DNA of 64,000 bases, taken from the NCBI GenBank assembly GCA_942492735.1, contig OW818648.1, positions 1,426,001-1,490,000 on the forward strand, written 5' to 3'. Source of the DNA: Sporobacter sp942492735. GTDB taxonomy: Bacteria; Bacillota; Clostridia; Oscillospirales; Oscillospiraceae. This document shows positions 43,465 through 50,469 of the stretch, in pieces. The first letter of the stretch is position 1. Each line of letters begins with the position of its first letter. Both the position numbers and the translations under genes were made by a program. The notes beneath the pieces are model-generated. The model had not been told where the DNA came from and did no database searches. It saw nothing but the letters and a program-made list of their open reading frames with translations.

Positions 43465-44978
43465 TTCTTCTTGATCCCTCCGATAATATATCCGATAAGA
43501 GCAAATACCGAGAGAAATTCAAGCCGGCCAAGATACATTGCAATGATATAGTATATTTTCATAACAGCCGGCATCGAAGCAGAGGTGACACCGATTGAAA
43601 GTCCGACGTTTCCCGTAACGGAAGCGGATTCAAAAGAAGCATCTAAGAGTGGATATCCGTAAAACACCCCAATGAGAGTGCCCAATGAGAATGTCACGAT
43701 GTAGCATATCGCAATCAGAGATGCGGACTTCACGATACCGTCTTCGAGCACGACATCCTTGATATGATGGATTTTATATATCCTGACACTTCGCTCTGAT
43801 GATAGAATTTTTTTGACGTCAGCAATGAGCCCCTTAATGATGATGCCAATGCGAAGCCCCTTGATACCACCTGCCGTTGAACAGGCACTGCCCCCGATGA
43901 GCATGGCAATTACAAGAAGCAGGACGCCTTTGTCGCCCCATTCGTTAGCGAACTGGCGCGCGAAAATTGTCCCAAAACCTGTTGTCGTATGGGCCGACAG
44001 CACATTATAAACGACGCGCCTGAAAGCGGAGACTGCATCTGTATACGTGCCTGAACCCGAAAGCGCTGCGACGGCCAGAACGGTTATGATGAAGGACGTA
44101 ATTAGAAAACTCTGCATTTCAATGTTTTTAACGAGCTCTTTTTTCTTCTTCTGCCAGACGGCGTAATGCAGTCCGAAATTGAGAGAGCCCAGTATAAAGA
44201 AGACCATTGTAATACTCTCGTAGATGAAGCTGTGATAGTACATCATGTTCTGGGTGTTTGGGGCAAATCCGCCGGTGCTCCAGCTGGATTCAAACACAAA
44301 CAGCGCATGGTAAAAGGCTGAGAGCGGTTTTAGACCGATGCATACGCCAGTGATCCACAGAGCAGCTGTACCGATCACGAAATAGATAATGCTGATCTTC
44401 CATATCTGCCTCGCCGTACCTTTGACGTTCGGCACAAGCTCAATATCCTTGGCCTCACCGACATATACCTTATATGCGCCCCCTGTATTTTTAATGAGGA
44501 AGGTGAGTGCCAGAACAACCATGCCCTGACCGCCGACGAAGGTGAGGATATGCCGCCACATATTAAGGGAGACGGATAGGTGATCAAGATCCTGAGTCAA
44601 TGCGAGGCCGGTCGTCGTAAATCCGCTCATGACATCAAAACAGCCGTCAAGGAGCGAACGGGTATGGCCGCTCAGGAGGTAAGGAACCGAGCACAGAACC
44701 ATGAGCACGAGCCAAGAAAAGGCTGCGATAACAAAACCGTGCATCCACTTGAGCGCATGCTTATTTACTTTCGTTTCTTTGCCAAAGAGAACAAACAATA
44801 TACCGGCAAGTGTTGAAACGGAGATACTGATAATAAAATCAAAAACCGCGTTCCATTCCGTCATCACAAGTGCCGTTATGAGCGGAATGATCATGAGCAT
44901 CGCGGTGCCAATGACAACGTAGCCCGTATAATAGCTGATGATTCGTATACTGGTGCAATTGGTGCGGTGCGTGCTCAT
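43449..44978 (-). CDS. trkH: TrkH/KtrB family potassium uptake protein
   Basis: A 509-residue K+ translocating subunit with four repeated M1-P-M2 units. Selectivity-loop regions include SGFTTTGLALTQ, STGGFAPNT, TTTGFGT and TGNVGLSIG, each with the filter glycine. It would form a homodimer gated by RCK proteins, two of which are encoded directly upstream. Its ATG overlaps the stop of a 36-residue peptide gene (ATGA). Confidence 0.93.
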   Translation of the reverse strand: MSTHRTNCTSIRIISYYTGYVVIGTAMLMIIPLITALVMTEWNAVFDFIISISVSTLAGILFVLFGKETKVNKHALKWMHGFVIAAFSWLVLMVLCSVPYLLSGHTRSLLDGCFDVMSGFTTTGLALTQDLDHLSVSLNMWRHILTFVGGQGMVVLALTFLIKNTGGAYKVYVGEAKDIELVPNVKGTARQIWKISIIYFVIGTAALWITGVCIGLKPLSAFYHALFVFESSWSTGGFAPNTQNMMYYHSFIYESITMVFFILGSLNFGLHYAVWQKKKKELVKNIEMQSFLITSFIITVLAVAALSGSGTYTDAVSAFRRVVYNVLSAHTTTGFGTIFARQFANEWGDKGVLLLVIAMLIGGSACSTAGGIKGLRIGIIIKGLIADVKKILSSERSVRIYKIHHIKDVVLEDGIVKSASLIAICYIVTFSLGTLIGVFYGYPLLDASFESASVTGNVGLSIGVTSASMPAVMKIYYIIAMYLGRLEFLSVFALIGYIIGGIKKKCIKA

Positions 44979-45085
44979 AATATCACCACGAGCACGATGG
45001 TAACGGCAAAGAAGAAAGCGACATAAGCGGCACCAAATGCAATTTCTACTATTAATCCTTTAAGTTCATGTCTGTTAATGGACAC
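44975..45085 (-). CDS. 36-aa membrane microprotein between trkA and trkH
   Basis: A GTG start (45085) with GGAGGGG seven bases upstream, inside the trkA 3' end, gives a 36-residue peptide. It has a short polar head (MSINRHELKGLIVEIAFG) and one hydrophobic helix (AAYVAFFFAVTIVLVVIL). The gene overlaps the trkA stop by 11 bases and shares ATGA with trkH, so three consecutive genes are coupled. Size and topology recall KdpF, the 29-residue stabiliser of the Kdp pump, but I see no sequence match. It is a probable accessory subunit of the Trk channel. Confidence 0.7.
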   Translation of the reverse strand: MSINRHELKGLIVEIAFGAAYVAFFFAVTIVLVVIL

Positions 45086-45755
45086 GGGAATACCCCTCCA
45101 TGCGCAATTGTTTTTTCAATAAATTGATTGCATTATTATTCGTCAGTACCAATATCTTATCGTTGACCAGAATATCGTTGTCACCTCTGGGAAATATCAC
45201 ATTTTCACCGCGGATGATGGAAGCAATGACGCTCTCTTTTGGCAGCTCTAGGGACTTGATCTTTTTATTTGCCCAGATGTGGCGATCACTCGGGATTGTT
45301 ATTTCGACGAGTATCATTGAACCACGCTCAAAAACCTGCACGATGCGGTAGTCCTCATTCTCGAATTCGCATTCGATAAGACCTGCAATAACCTCGGTGC
45401 TGCAAACAGTTTTATTGACACCTAAGGCCTTAAAAATGGATGTATTTTTTGGGTTATTCACTCTGGCAATCGTTCTGGATATATTGAAGCTCAACTTCGC
45501 TATTTCGCAGATTACCAGGTTTTCTTCATCGGTACCTGTAACAGCAGCGACAATGGCAGTGTCTTCAATACCGGCATCTCTTAAAACATCAATTTCGGTC
45601 CCGTCGCCGCAGATGATTTCAACGTCGAAGTCCTCGGCAAGTTCTCTGCACCTCTTTTCGTCGCGTTCGATGAGTGTGACGGAAAAACCGCCCTCAAGAA
45701 GTGTTTTGAGCAGAAAATAGCCAACCTTGCCTCCGCCGATGATGAGTGATTTCAT
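45075..45755 (-). CDS. trkA: TrkA family K+ uptake regulator (RCK_N + RCK_C)
   Basis: A 226-residue cytoplasmic gating protein. The Rossmann motif GGGKVG starts the RCK_N domain (nucleotide-binding; acidic VTLIERDEK end of strand 2), and RCK_C runs from about 140 to 215. It should form the ring under TrkH and respond to NAD(H), ATP/ADP or cyclic di-AMP. Its ATG overlaps the upstream RCK gene stop by 4 bases. Confidence 0.92.
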   Translation of the reverse strand: MKSLIIGGGKVGYFLLKTLLEGGFSVTLIERDEKRCRELAEDFDVEIICGDGTEIDVLRDAGIEDTAIVAAVTGTDEENLVICEIAKLSFNISRTIARVNNPKNTSIFKALGVNKTVCSTEVIAGLIECEFENEDYRIVQVFERGSMILVEITIPSDRHIWANKKIKSLELPKESVIASIIRGENVIFPRGDNDILVNDKILVLTNNNAINLLKKQLRMEGYSRVH

Positions 45756-46159
45756 GATGGCCTCTCTCCAATCCGGCTGAGGAGCAGCTCCACGCCCAAC
45801 TGGGTGGGATTTATCGTCTCAAGCGCAAGCTTTTCATATATGTATTTTTTGTCCTGTGAGCAGACGCGTGCGATTACACGTGGCACATTGAAAAGGCGCT
45901 TCGAGACCATTGACACAGTGATGTTGACGTTATCGTCGGGCGTCACGGCAAGAAGGTAGTCTGCCTTTTCAATACCGGCTTTAATCAGATTGTCGGAATC
46001 AAATTCAATGCCCTTTATAACCAGACCGTTGAAGCCGCTCCCAAGCGCGGCGAGCCTTGCGCTGTCTCGGTCTATGACGGCGACATCGGCACCGCCGTCG
46101 GATAATTCCCTGGCTGCGATACTGCCAATTCTTCCGCAGCCAACGACAATGATATGCAT
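45752..46159 (-). CDS. TrkA-N (RCK_N only) protein
   Basis: A 135-residue protein made of a single RCK_N domain: GCGRIG motif at 7-12, acidic VAVIDRD, and KADYLLAVTPDDNVNITV. There is no RCK_C domain. It probably assembles with the full-length TrkA encoded next (ATGA overlap) into a mixed gating ring, a split arrangement seen in other Clostridia. RBS AAGGAG precedes the ATG. Confidence 0.9.
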   Translation of the reverse strand: MHIIVVGCGRIGSIAARELSDGGADVAVIDRDSARLAALGSGFNGLVIKGIEFDSDNLIKAGIEKADYLLAVTPDDNVNITVSMVSKRLFNVPRVIARVCSQDKKYIYEKLALETINPTQLGVELLLSRIGERPS

Positions 46160-46190
46160 ATAATTCTCCTTTTTAAGACATAATGAAAAA

Positions 46191-46481
46191 CTATCTATGA
46201 CCGAAGTCGGCGCTGATCATCTCATAGCGAAATTGACCTGCGCGATACAGATTGTTCTTAGCCGGCAGATATGTCGGGTCCAGATCGGTTGCCGCACGGT
46301 AGTGCTTCAGGGCGCGGAGCCGGTCTCCTCGGTATTCAAGCAATATTCCGAAGAGATTATGCGGCTGTGGCGCAGAAATGTCCAAATTCATTGCAGATTT
46401 TATGTATCGCTCGGCTTCCGTGTATTTGCCGCTGTTGATATTTTCTGCCGCCAGATCTATTAACTGTTCAAACTCGCTCAT
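46191..46481 (-). CDS. Tetratricopeptide repeat protein
   Basis: A 96-residue protein with two to three TPR units (NINSGKYTEAERYIKSAMNL, then LLEYRGDRLRALKHYRAATD and LDPTYLPAKNN). It has no signal or membrane segment, so it is a cytoplasmic protein-protein adaptor. It is the first gene of the K+ operon, preceded by AGGAGG. Its connection to K+ uptake is by position only. Confidence 0.8.
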   Translation of the reverse strand: MSEFEQLIDLAAENINSGKYTEAERYIKSAMNLDISAPQPHNLFGILLEYRGDRLRALKHYRAATDLDPTYLPAKNNLYRAGQFRYEMISADFGHR

Positions 46482-46520
46482 TATTTTCGCCTCCTGTTAT
46501 AAGATAAGGCAACGAGCATT

Positions 46521-46565
46521 AAGATGCTGTTAAGGTTCTATTAGTAGTATAAAGATGCTGTTAAG
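46521..46565 (-). promoter_or_regulatory. Direct repeats resembling KdpE/PhoB-type boxes
   Basis: CTTAACAGCATCTT occurs twice on the minus strand (46565-46552 and 46534-46521), 31 bases apart. The distal copy continues as TTAACA-N5-TTTATA, an 11-base-period direct repeat like those bound by KdpE/PhoB/PhoP regulators. It lies about 40-85 bases before the first gene of the operon that ends with a KdpE-like regulator. Confidence 0.6.
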
Positions 46566-46567
46566 AC

Positions 46568-46615
46568 AAAACAGAACAGCTGCTGCATCCATCAATGCAG
46601 CAGCTGTTCTGTTTT
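46568..46615 (-). terminator. 20-bp perfect-stem terminator after MBL gene
   Basis: AAAACAGAACAGCTGCTGCA (46568-46587) and its exact inverse complement (46596-46615) surround an 8-base loop. On the minus strand the stem ends in TTTT. It also insulates the K+ operon promoter. Confidence 0.85.
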
Positions 46616-46626
46616 GTAAGTATTCT

Positions 46627-47517
46627 TTAGCCTTTAAGAGGATTAATTGCCGGGGTTTCGACGGTTTCGAGGACCCAGTCCCAGGGGCGGTTGCCTTTCC
46701 AGACTTCGGCGTTCATCTCGTTGCTCAAAAGCTCCAGGCTGGAGTTGGGGAAGCGCTTGATCATGCTGTAGAAGAAGTTGGCGGCATCTTTCGCGCTGGC
46801 CAGCTCTTCCTCGGTAGCGATTAGGTAGTCCTTTGTGTACTTATAGGCGCTGCCGTCGAAGAGGCAGCCCTCTTTCTGATGGCCGGGAATAACGACCTCG
46901 GCGCCGTATTTCTGCATCTTTTCGATATCGGCGATCCACTGCGCGCGCTGCGGGGCGGTGACCTCGCAGGTAAACGGGTGGGCCTGATTGAAGAGGACAT
47001 CACTGCCGTACATCGTTTTGATGGAGGGAATCCAGACGGCGGAATTCCATCTGTAGTCACCCATGACATGGTCGAAGATCTCGATGCGCTCGCCTTCAAG
47101 CTCAAGATAACCGGTCGTCAGGGGGATGATGTTCTCGGCCTGCTTGCGGCAGACGTTGTTTTTGCCCATAATGGGCTCCCACTCGTCCAGCTTCGCCTCA
47201 TACTGGAGGTTGTAGAGGTTCAGATCCTCCGGCAGCATATAGCACTTGGCGCTGGGGAAGGCCTGCTGGATGACGCCCATGCCCAGGTAGTGGTCGGGGT
47301 GGGAATGGGTGGCGAAGATGGCCTTCAGATCAAGCTGCGTATCGATGATTTCGGCGATGACTCTGTGGGCATTCGCCTTCGTCCACTGACAGTCAATCAA
47401 GATGCATTCCTTCTGGCCCATAACGATGACCGAAGCGACGTTGAAGCCGAATTCGCTGCTGAAAAAGGTCTTTGTCGCTAGTTTGCCCTCACCATGCTTA
47501 TGAACAATAATCTCCAT
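46627..47517 (-). CDS. MBL-fold metallo-hydrolase
   Basis: A 296-residue metallo-beta-lactamase-fold protein. The metal motif HSHPDH (THSHPDHYLG), a third His in DHVMGDYRW, Asp in MYGSDVLF and a distal His in VIPGHQKEG complete a binuclear site. The substrate class cannot be told; it could be an alkylsulfatase-like or lactonase-like hydrolase. ATG 47517 is preferred (GGGAGG upstream) over a longer form from 47553. Its promoter carries a near-perfect palindrome downstream of the -10 box. Confidence 0.85.
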   Translation of the reverse strand: MEIIVHKHGEGKLATKTFFSSEFGFNVASVIVMGQKECILIDCQWTKANAHRVIAEIIDTQLDLKAIFATHSHPDHYLGMGVIQQAFPSAKCYMLPEDLNLYNLQYEAKLDEWEPIMGKNNVCRKQAENIIPLTTGYLELEGERIEIFDHVMGDYRWNSAVWIPSIKTMYGSDVLFNQAHPFTCEVTAPQRAQWIADIEKMQKYGAEVVIPGHQKEGCLFDGSAYKYTKDYLIATEEELASAKDAANFFYSMIKRFPNSSLELLSNEMNAEVWKGNRPWDWVLETVETPAINPLKG

Positions 47518-47550
47518 TTTGTTGCCTCCCATGTATTCTTTCGGTTTTAT

Positions 47551-47594
47551 CACATGAACGGGCGCTCATGTGCTGATTACTGGCAGTTATTATA
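47551..47594 (-). promoter_or_regulatory. -10 box and palindromic operator for MBL gene
   Basis: Minus-strand TATAAT is at 47594-47589. About 17 bases downstream a near-perfect 22-base palindrome (47551-47572; arms CACATGA and TCATGTG, centre ACGGGCGC) lies over the predicted transcript start. This is the usual place and size for a TetR-type repressor. No clear -35. Confidence 0.6.
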
Positions 47595-47823
47595 TCATAT
47601 AAAAATAAAAATAAAAGCCATTTTCAATCACTTTACTGCGGCAATTCCTTCAAGTTAGACGTTTTTGACAGCTCGGGCGGCAAATGCTATAATAAAAGGA
47701 ATAAATAGCGTTTTGACCACAAAGGCTGTTACTATCCGTCCTGTGCGCGCAAATCCGGTTTTGCGGCGTATATGTAACGCTCGAACTTAGGATAATTTAT
47801 CGAATAATAGTGAGCAATATAGT
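47595..47823. other. Intergenic region, no clear content
   Basis: An AT-rich spacer between the divergent MBL and tudor-like genes. I found no reliable coding frame, hairpin or promoter besides those listed separately. Confidence 0.4.
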
Positions 47824-47852
47824 TTGACATAACGATAAAACTAGTGTAATAT
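47824..47852 (+). promoter_or_regulatory. Probable SigA promoter before leader hairpin 1
   Basis: Exact TTGACA (47824-47829), 17 bases, TAATAT (47847-47852). An exact TATAAT follows at 47852-47857 but at a long spacing. Transcription would begin about 20 bases before the leader hairpin. Confidence 0.55.
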
Positions 47853-47880
47853 ATAATATAGGCTCATAATGATTGTTACG

Positions 47881-47929
47881 CTATAATTTGGGTGGAAGGC
47901 TCTTTTTGGAGAATCCACCCTTAAATCTT
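47881..47929 (+). ncRNA. Structured leader element, copy 1
   Basis: CTATAATTTGGGTGGAA, then an inner CTC...GAG stem, TCCACCC closing the outer 7-bp stem with GGGTGGA, then TTAAATCTT. It closely matches a second element at 48729. The start codon follows about 20 bases later. Confidence 0.55.
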
Positions 47930-47949
47930 TGCTGAAATGGGGAAAATAG

Positions 47950-48324
47950 ATGAATCTTTGTGGTGAATATGTAACACATAAGGTCTTCGGAAGAGGTCAG
48001 ATATCCGAACAGGAAAATGATTGTGTGACAGTTTTATTCAGTGAAACACACGGAAAGAAAAGATTTATATATCCATCTGCTCTGGGAACTTTTTTAATAC
48101 CGGAAAACAAAGTAATTGTGAAGCAAATGAAAGAAAATGATGACCGGATTGCATTGCAAAAGGCCGCGGAGCAAAGAGAAGCTGAAGACCGACAGGCAAA
48201 GGAAAAGCTTGCCGCAAAGGAACTGGCCAAGAAGATAAAAAGGGCAGTAAAGAAGGCAACGCCAAAGGTGGAAAAGCCGAGCAAAGCAGTCGAACAGAGT
48301 GATGATCGCAAATCGTTTGAATAA
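47950..48324 (+). CDS. Small protein with PcrA-C-terminal-like (tudor) domain and basic tail
   Basis: A 124-residue protein. The first 60 or so residues (VTHKVFGRGQISEQENDCVT ... KKRFIYPSAL) look like the small barrel found at the C-terminus of UvrD/PcrA helicases (pattern VxHxxFGxGxI...F...GxKxFxxPxAF). The rest is a charged Lys/Ala/Glu-rich helix (AAEQREAEDRQAKEKLAAKE), typical of nucleic-acid or RNA polymerase contacts. No enzyme domain. The specific role is unknown. Confidence 0.65.
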   Translation: MNLCGEYVTHKVFGRGQISEQENDCVTVLFSETHGKKRFIYPSALGTFLIPENKVIVKQMKENDDRIALQKAAEQREAEDRQAKEKLAAKELAKKIKRAVKKATPKVEKPSKAVEQSDDRKSFE

Positions 48325-48382
48325 TAAGCCAATAGAAATATTGACTGAAGATAAGCGGCTGATTTAAATTGGCACATATATA

Positions 48383-48399
48383 GTATATATAATATATAC
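48383..48399. promoter_or_regulatory. AT palindrome upstream of antitoxin gene
   Basis: GTATATAT-A-ATATATAC is a perfect odd palindrome 23 bases before the antitoxin start. Phd/YefM antitoxins repress their own promoters through such palindromes; here that is inference. Confidence 0.45.
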
Positions 48400-48421
48400 G
48401 GGATAAGCTGGGAAGATTTTT

Positions 48422-48709
48422 ATGAATGTTTCAACATCGGCCATCGTTTCGAATTCGGAAATGATCAAGAATTATAAGACTTGCCGTGAAAAAGCGGAGA
48501 GCTTGGGAAAGATATATATTCTCAAAAACAACCAACCGGATGCGGTGCTCTTTTCTATCAACGAATACGAACGGCTGGCCGTATTTATAGAATATCTCGA
48601 GAGTCTTGATGAGAAAGACATCGGAAAGTATCTGATGTCCCTGCCGAACAAAGGCAAAAGGACAAGATATTCTTTTAATCAGCTGATTGACGATATTAAT
48701 GAACAATAA
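48422..48709 (+). CDS. Phd/YefM-type antitoxin, no toxin partner seen
   Basis: A 95-residue protein whose N-terminal half fits the Phd/YefM DNA-binding fold: SAIVSNSEMIKNYKTCREKA, then ILKNNQPDAVLFSINEYERL. The C-terminal half (EYLESLDEKDIGKYL and a basic NKGKRTRYS) would be the toxin-binding arm. No RelE/YoeB/Doc-like gene is found on either side; the next gene is a helicase. It may be an orphan antitoxin acting only as a repressor. Confidence 0.75.
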   Translation: MNVSTSAIVSNSEMIKNYKTCREKAESLGKIYILKNNQPDAVLFSINEYERLAVFIEYLESLDEKDIGKYLMSLPNKGKRTRYSFNQLIDDINEQ

Positions 48710-48728
48710 TAAAGAGACACTTTAACAG

Positions 48729-48777
48729 CTATAGTTTGGGTGGAACACTCCGTTTAGAGTGCCCGCCCATCAATCTT
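48729..48777 (+). ncRNA. Structured leader element, copy 2
   Basis: CTATAGTTTGGGTGGAA, inner stem CACTC/GAGTG, then CCGCCC closing on GGGTGG, then ATCAATCTT. Compared with copy 1 the outer stem changes from U-A to U-G and the inner stem sequence is different but still paired, so structure is conserved over sequence. It lies about 80 bases before the helicase start. Confidence 0.6.
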
Positions 48778-48859
48778 GATGGAACAATTTATATTGAGCC
48801 ACTGTCAAAAAATAAACACATACTATTCAGATAACAAACCTAAGGAGAAAACTGATTTA

Positions 48860-50149
48860 ATGTCATTTAAGGAACTTAACATCAACGAACCTATTCTGAG
48901 AGCGCTAAGTAAAGAAGGGTACGAAAGACCGACAAAAATACAGACAGAAGCCATACCGCCGCTGCTTGCGGGCAGGGATCTTTTGGGCTGCGCTCAGACC
49001 GGTACGGGAAAGACAGCAGCATTCGCTATTCCGATTATTCAGCTGCTTTCAGGCGAAAGGGAAACAAATAAAGGACGGCGGCTGCTGAAAACGCTGGTGC
49101 TTACGCCAACACGCGAGCTGGCAGCACAAATAGGCAGCAGCTTCTCATCATACGGGGCATTTTCCGGACTCCGTCATACGGTTATTTTCGGTGGTGTATC
49201 GCAAAACCCGCAGGTGCAGGCACTGCAGTCAGGTGTCGATATTCTGGTGGCCACACCGGGCAGACTTCTTGATCTGATGAACCAAAAGGTCGTCGATCTG
49301 AGAAACATCAGCATTTTTGTGCTTGACGAAGCAGATCGCATGTTGGATATGGGATTTTTACGGGATGTTGAGCGCGTCATCGAGGAATTGCCGGAGAAGA
49401 GACAGACGATGCTCTTTTCGGCCACAATGCCGCCGGACATCGAAAAACTCACGAAAAGACTACTGAAGAATCCTGTCAAGGTCACCGTGACGCCTGTTTC
49501 GTCAACTGTTGACGTTATTGAACAATCCCTCTATTTTGTCAACAAAACAAATAAAACGAAACTTCTGATTCACCTGCTGAAAAATTCCGAGATATACTCG
49601 GCACTGGTTTTTACACGGACTAAGCACGGCGCGAACAAGCTGACAGAGGCGCTCCGAGACGCTGGCGAAGAGAGCGACGTCATTCATGCCAACAAATCGC
49701 AGCAGGCCCGCTCGCTTGCGTTGGCTCGATTCAAATCGGGCAAATCGCGCATTTTAGTAGCAACAGATATTGTGGCGCGCGGCATCGATATCGCCGAGCT
49801 CTCGCACGTCATCAATTTTGATATACCCGAGGCACCCGAGGATTACGTTCACAGAATCGGAAGAACCGGCCGGGCAGGACTCGGAGGGTCGGCGATTTCC
49901 TTCTGTGACAATCTTGAACGGAAGTCGATTGAAGGCATTGAAAGACTGACGAATAAAAAGATAGCCGTTGTGTCAGATCATCCATTTCCGGCTGTTGCGT
50001 TGGTTGATGTGAATCCGCCGAAAACGTTTGACAGAGCAGCTGCAATGAACAGAAAAGAGTATACAAACAGGAGCTACAGCAGCCGCAAAAATCCGAGTTC
50101 CAGATCCAAAAGCTATGGTAATGATAATAGGGATCGGGCAAGATATTAA
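48860..50149 (+). CDS. DEAD-box ATP-dependent RNA helicase (CshA/RhlE-like)
   Basis: A 429-residue helicase with the full motif set: Q motif (YERPTKIQTEAIP), I AQTGTGKT, Ia PTRELA, II DEAD, III SAT, V ARGIDI and VI HRIGRTGRAG. The C-terminal 60 residues are Ser/Arg/Tyr/Asn-rich (RSYSSRKNPSSRSKSYGND) and probably bind RNA. ATG 48860 with AAGGAG is preferred to an upstream TTG/ATG that overlaps the leader hairpin. Role: RNA remodelling, ribosome assembly or mRNA decay, often cold-responsive in this family. Confidence 0.95.
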   Translation: MSFKELNINEPILRALSKEGYERPTKIQTEAIPPLLAGRDLLGCAQTGTGKTAAFAIPIIQLLSGERETNKGRRLLKTLVLTPTRELAAQIGSSFSSYGAFSGLRHTVIFGGVSQNPQVQALQSGVDILVATPGRLLDLMNQKVVDLRNISIFVLDEADRMLDMGFLRDVERVIEELPEKRQTMLFSATMPPDIEKLTKRLLKNPVKVTVTPVSSTVDVIEQSLYFVNKTNKTKLLIHLLKNSEIYSALVFTRTKHGANKLTEALRDAGEESDVIHANKSQQARSLALARFKSGKSRILVATDIVARGIDIAELSHVINFDIPEAPEDYVHRIGRTGRAGLGGSAISFCDNLERKSIEGIERLTNKKIAVVSDHPFPAVALVDVNPPKTFDRAAAMNRKEYTNRSYSSRKNPSSRSKSYGNDNRDRARY

Positions 50150-50193
50150 TCATTCAACCAAGCATGCTTGTGAAGACAACATAAAGGAGAATA

Positions 50194-50406
50194 ATGGACT
50201 TAAAAAATAACAGGGTAACAATCGAAGAAATTATTGCTTTTCCCAGAGGAAGAGCGTTATTAAACAGAAATTTTCCGGAAATGATGAATCCATTTCTGCT
50301 TGTCATTGCTGAAAAAATGATATTGGCTAATATACTTAAGCTCGCCCAGGGACCGAATGCGCAGCATCAGGTAGATAAACTCATATCCGATTTGAAAGCA
50401 GTATAG
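50194..50406 (+). CDS. Small protein, unknown function
   Basis: A 70-residue mixed-character protein (VTIEEIIAFPRGRALLNRNF ... LANILKLAQGPNAQHQVDKL) with a predicted helical C-terminal half and no membrane segment. AAGGAG precedes the ATG and a terminator follows. It sits 44 bases after the helicase gene and may share its transcript. I do not recognise the family. Confidence 0.65.
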   Translation: MDLKNNRVTIEEIIAFPRGRALLNRNFPEMMNPFLLVIAEKMILANILKLAQGPNAQHQVDKLISDLKAV

Positions 50407-50427
50407 AAAACCACAATTAATAAATAT

Positions 50428-50461
50428 AAGCGGCACTCGGATGAATTTCTGAGTGCCGCTT
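50428..50461. terminator. Bidirectional terminator
   Basis: AAGCGGCACTC pairs exactly with GAGTGCCGCTT across a 12-base loop, between convergent genes. Confidence 0.85.
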
Positions 50462-50469
50462 TGTATAGC

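Noticed and set aside
46627..47517. True beta-lactamase resistance gene
   Set aside because: It has only the general MBL metal motifs; there is no signal peptide and the overall sequence fits broad hydrolase groups.
48776..48859. Upstream TTG/ATG extension of the helicase
   Set aside because: It overlaps the leader hairpin, lacks an RBS, and the extra residues precede the normal helicase N-terminus.
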